Assembly (NCBI GenBank): GCA_023140595.1
Contig: JAGLLI010000153.1
Location: 1 to 7,357, forward strand
Origin: Candidatus Parcubacteria bacterium
Lineage (GTDB): Bacteria > Patescibacteriota > Patescibacteriia > Patescibacteriales > UBA12075
Direction of reading: 5' to 3'
Length of the DNA stretch: 7,357 nt
In this document: positions 5,166 through 7,357 of the stretch, one piece after another
How positions within the stretch are numbered: position 1 is the stretch's first letter
How the letters are laid out: each line of letters starts with the position of its first letter
The notes under the pieces: generated by a model
The model's input: the letters and a program-made list of their open reading frames with translations, nothing else
What the model was told of the DNA's origin: nothing
The model's database searches: none
Translations under genes and position numbers: made by a program

Positions 5166-5630
5166 TTATTCCCCAACCCCCTTAATCTCTTTCTCAGCCC
5201 TTCTTTTATCCAAAAACTTTAAAATATACTCGCAATAATCACTATATTGTTTAATCGCTTCGCCAACGGTTTTATAGACTATTTTCTTATCCAAATCATC
5301 ATAATCATGCACGATTGCATTGCGAAAACCGGCGCTTGCCGCTATTTTTTTAGCAAAACTTTCCGGTAAAATTTTTAATTTTGCCATACAAAAAAAAGTT
5401 TCAGTGTAATCTCTTGGTGATAAATCTTGATAAGATCCCAATTTGGCAATAATATGTTCGTTAATATCAATACCGCGCCCGATAATTTCCATAAAAATAT
5501 TTTTTAAGGCAGCGTATTTTATATAATCCTTGGCCATTTCATCAAAAGTAAAATCCTTGAAATCTATTAATCTTTCCAAGTCTCTTTGGATTAAATCAAT
5601 TTTCTTTTTTATTAATCTTACATTAAGCAT
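5166..5630 (-). CDS. hepT: HepT-like HEPN-domain ribonuclease toxin (DUF86 type)
   Basis: A 154-residue, all-helical protein of the HepT/DUF86 HEPN family, the RNase toxin of the MntA-HepT type VII toxin-antitoxin system. The diagnostic Rx4HxY motif is intact: FRNAIVHDY, with Arg103, His108 and Tyr110. Arg and His form the RNase site of the dimer, and the Tyr is the residue that the partner AMPylates in characterised systems. The N-terminal helices (about 1-60) carry IGRGIDIN, matching the family's conserved region before the loop. The ATG overlaps the end of mntA by 8 nt and has no Shine-Dalgarno, indicating translational coupling. The active site looks functional, so this is not a decayed toxin. 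RNA target and trigger cannot be read from sequence. Confidence 0.93.
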   Translation of the reverse strand: MLNVRLIKKKIDLIQRDLERLIDFKDFTFDEMAKDYIKYAALKNIFMEIIGRGIDINEHIIAKLGSYQDLSPRDYTETFFCMAKLKILPESFAKKIAASAGFRNAIVHDYDDLDKKIVYKTVGEAIKQYSDYCEYILKFLDKRRAEKEIKGVGE

Positions 5631-6057
5631 ATTGCGCTAAGGTTTTATTTAAATGTTTTTGTCTTTTATTAATTAAAATATCTTGCAGTTTAAACAAACT
5701 TTTACTATCATTATAGTCTTTATATGCATACAAACAATACTCGTCAAAATCATTTTGACTGCCGTAAATTAATTTCCCGTTGTGGACAACTTCATAACGA
5801 AATAACGGATTGGTATTATGCAATATTTTTAAATCAAGCTCTCTTTCTTTATTATTGCCAAAAACTTGCTCAAAATCACCATACATTTTCATATGCTGTT
5901 CAAAACTAATTTTTTTCTTCCCATAAATCGCCACGTCCAAATCACTGCCTTTTTTTTCTTCGCCAACAGCATAAGAGCCGTGAATAATAATAAAACGCAG
6001 ATTATGTTTTTTTCCGATAGTATTTATTTGTTTTTTTTGTTTAACGGTTAACTTCAT
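5623..6057 (-). CDS. mntA: MntA-like minimal nucleotidyltransferase antitoxin
   Basis: A 144-residue minimal nucleotidyltransferase (MNT) of the DNA polymerase beta superfamily. The active-site signature GSx10DxD is complete: Gly27-Ser28, then Asp39 and Asp41 (GSYAVGEEKKGSDLD). A third acidic residue, Asp75, sits in the ELDLKIL strand. Characterised MntA proteins transfer AMP from ATP to the HepT tyrosine and so neutralise the toxin. All residues needed for that are present here. The C-terminal third (about 95-144) is charged and helical, as in homologues that bind HepT. The gene is first in the two-gene operon, overlaps hepT by 8 nt and is 45 nt from the upstream gene's stop. The ATG has no Shine-Dalgarno; a -10-like hexamer lies 8 nt away and a palindrome overlaps the start. 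Confidence 0.93.
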   Translation of the reverse strand: MKLTVKQKKQINTIGKKHNLRFIIIHGSYAVGEEKKGSDLDVAIYGKKKISFEQHMKMYGDFEQVFGNNKERELDLKILHNTNPLFRYEVVHNGKLIYGSQNDFDEYCLYAYKDYNDSKSLFKLQDILINKRQKHLNKTLAQYA

Positions 6058-6067
6058 ATAGCTATAT
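6056..6067. promoter_or_regulatory. 12-bp palindrome over the mntA start, candidate operator
   Basis: ATATAGCTATAT is a perfect palindrome that covers the last base of the -10-like hexamer region, the presumed transcription start and the first two bases of the mntA ATG. A protein bound here would block both polymerase and ribosome access, as in autoregulated toxin-antitoxin operons. Ten of its 12 bases are A/T, so chance is possible. Confidence 0.35.
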
Positions 6068-6094
6068 CATATTACAAAATCAACAAAAAAACAA
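6066..6094 (-). promoter_or_regulatory. Candidate promoter of the mntA-hepT operon
   Basis: On the minus strand TTGTTT (6094-6089), a 17-nt spacer and TATGAT (6071-6066) are followed by 8 nt and the mntA ATG. The predicted mRNA would have a leader of at most a few bases. It fits in the 45-nt gap after the ATP-grasp/GNAT gene, which has no hairpin terminator, so read-through from that gene is also possible. Confidence 0.45.
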
Positions 6095-6102
6095 GCCAAA
6101 AA

Positions 6103-7357
6103 TTACAAATCCAACTCAGCGCGATTAATTTTTTTGTCTATTTTTGATATTTTAAAATTATATTTTTTAAAAATATTCTCCATTATTTTATTATCATTAA
6201 AATACTTTGCATATATTTTTTTAACGCCTCTTTCTTTGGCAATATTTAAAATTAATCTTGTAAACTCGCTTCCCAATCCCTTAAATTGCCAAGGATCGCC
6301 CACTACGATTGCGAACTCGGCGGTATTGCTTAGCGGATCCGTAATTAAACGAACCACGCCAATCATTTTCTTTTTCTTTTTTTCCGTTATTTCCGCGATT
6401 AAAGCGATTTCCCGATCATAATCAATTTGCGTAAAACTTTGCAATAATTCATGCGTAATTTTTTTTATTTGTTGAAAGAACCTGTGCCTTTCGGTTTCCT
6501 TTGAAAAAGTGGAAAACATTTCCGCCTCCATTGGTTCGTCTTCAGGGCGAATCGGACGAATAACAGCGTCTTTGCCGCCTTTCAGCTTAAAGGCATAAAT
6601 GTATTCTTTTGGGTAGGGTGAAATCACCAAATGAGAATAAGGCTTATTTTTTTTACCGGCAACTTTTTTGTCAAGTAAAACCTTGGCATCCAAAACAACC
6701 CCGCCTGTCTTGTCAACGGCAAATGGATTAATGTCTAATTCCTTTATCTCGGGAAAATCAGCTACCAAATAAGCAAATTTATATAATAAAAATTGAATAG
6801 CCTGAATATCAACGCCCGGCATATTGCGATAGCCTTTAAGCAACTTATATATTTTTGTTTCCTTGATTAAATTTAAAGACAAAGCCATATTAAGCGGAGG
6901 CAAGCCAATCGCGAAGTCTTTAAAAATTTCAACCGCCACTCCGCCCATGCCGAAAATAATTGTAGGGCCGAAAATTGAATCATTCTTACAGCCGATTAAC
7001 AATTCATAGCGTTTTTTAATCATAGCCTCAATTAAAACTCCGTCAATCACGGCCTTTGGCTCGGATTTTTTAACTGATTTCATAATATTATGATATGCAA
7101 TCTGCGCTTCTTCTTTTGTATTAATATTTAACTTTACTCCGCCAATATCAGTCTTGTGAATAATGTCAGGAGACAAAATTTTCATTGCTATTGGAAAACC
7201 TATTTTTGCCGCTGCCGCGCCGGCTTCTTTCGCGCTTTTAGCTAAAATATTATATGCTACTGCGATATCATAATTTTTTAAAAATTTTTTAGCCTCATAT
7301 TCATTAAGCGCGGTACGACCGTCGGCAATTATGCCGGCAATTAATTTTTGATTTAGC
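6103..7357 (-). CDS. ATP-grasp acyl-CoA synthetase/GNAT acetyltransferase fusion, 5' end outside window
   Basis: The frame is open to the window edge, so the visible 417 residues are the C-terminal part of a larger protein. The ATG at 7185 is internal, because GRTALNEYEAKKFL upstream is the normal start of the ATP-grasp domain. That domain (about 7-230) shows KILSPDIIHKTDIGGVKL with the conserved His67, GPTIIFGMGGVAVEIFKD and ELDINPFAVD. It is the beta-type domain of ADP-forming acyl-CoA synthetases. The last ~150 residues are a GNAT acetyltransferase: IRPIRPEDE, AEFAIVV with a likely catalytic Glu347, and the acetyl-CoA loop WQFKGLG (356-362). The CoA-binding and succinyl-CoA-ligase-like domains are expected beyond 7357. 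The arrangement matches Pat/YfiQ, which acetylates Acs. It could instead be an active ADP-forming acetyl-CoA synthetase with a GNAT appendage. Confidence 0.9.
   Translation of the reverse strand, partial: LNQKLIAGIIADGRTALNEYEAKKFLKNYDIAVAYNILAKSAKEAGAAAAKIGFPIAMKILSPDIIHKTDIGGVKLNINTKEEAQIAYHNIMKSVKKSEPKAVIDGVLIEAMIKKRYELLIGCKNDSIFGPTIIFGMGGVAVEIFKDFAIGLPPLNMALSLNLIKETKIYKLLKGYRNMPGVDIQAIQFLLYKFAYLVADFPEIKELDINPFAVDKTGGVVLDAKVLLDKKVAGKKNKPYSHLVISPYPKEYIYAFKLKGGKDAVIRPIRPEDEPMEAEMFSTFSKETERHRFFQQIKKITHELLQSFTQIDYDREIALIAEITEKKKKKMIGVVRLITDPLSNTAEFAIVVGDPWQFKGLGSEFTRLILNIAKERGVKKIYAKYFNDNKIMENIFKKYNFKISKIDKKINRAELDL

Noticed and set aside
7183..7185. ATG at 7185 as the start of the ATP-grasp/GNAT gene
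   Set aside because: The frame stays open to the window edge and the upstream codons encode the conserved beginning of the ATP-grasp domain.
1..7357. tRNA, rRNA, riboswitch, transposase or integrase genes
   Set aside because: I saw no cloverleaf, conserved RNA core or recombinase motif on either strand, though this was done by eye and not with covariance models.

Overview
The window is AT-rich, densely packed bacterial DNA. Every recognisable gene lies on the minus strand, so transcription runs from high to low coordinates. Two features suggest a small-genome member of the Candidatus Patescibacteria (CPR): a strongly shortened TsaB, and enzyme variants with lysine-, isoleucine- and asparagine-rich composition. 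This assignment is inference; there is no rRNA or other phylogenetic marker here. All genes read cleanly in the standard bacterial code, and none of the eight annotated stop codons plus the partial gene's stop is TGA.

In order of transcription: (1) 7357-6103 is the 3' part of a large gene encoding an ATP-grasp acyl-CoA synthetase (ADP-forming type) fused to a C-terminal GNAT acetyltransferase. Its N-terminal domains lie outside the window. (2) 6057-5166 is a two-gene toxin-antitoxin module, MntA nucleotidyltransferase then HepT HEPN ribonuclease, overlapping by 8 nt. It has a promoter almost touching the start codon and a 12-bp palindrome over the start. (3) 5165-4895 is a non-coding stretch with two hairpin structures, a 12-bp tandem duplication and a near-consensus promoter. 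(4) 4894-4715 is an unrecognised 59-codon gene. It has the only strong Shine-Dalgarno sequence in the window and its own strong intrinsic terminator. (5) 4529-1653 holds acs (AMP-forming acetyl-CoA synthetase) and murB, 15 nt apart and probably co-transcribed. (6) 1596-1219 is a minimal tsaB. (7) 1049-921 is a second unrecognised small gene (42 codons, Gln/Glu/Asp-rich). (8) 858-22 is tatD. Bases 1-21 lie beyond the tatD stop and show nothing I can call.

The genes are mostly housekeeping: cell-wall precursor synthesis (murB), tRNA t6A modification (tsaB), a metal-dependent nuclease or DNA-repair hydrolase (tatD), and acetate activation (acs). Two parts are accessory or regulatory. One is the MntA/HepT module, in which MntA is expected to AMPylate and silence HepT. 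The other is the nearby pairing of acs with a Pat-like ATP-grasp/GNAT protein; in other bacteria such fusions acetylate and inactivate Acs.

The most unusual element is the 59-codon cassette at about 4657-5014. Next is an apparent pattern of leaderless gene starts (tatD, tsaB, mntA), in contrast with that one gene's very strong ribosome-binding site.
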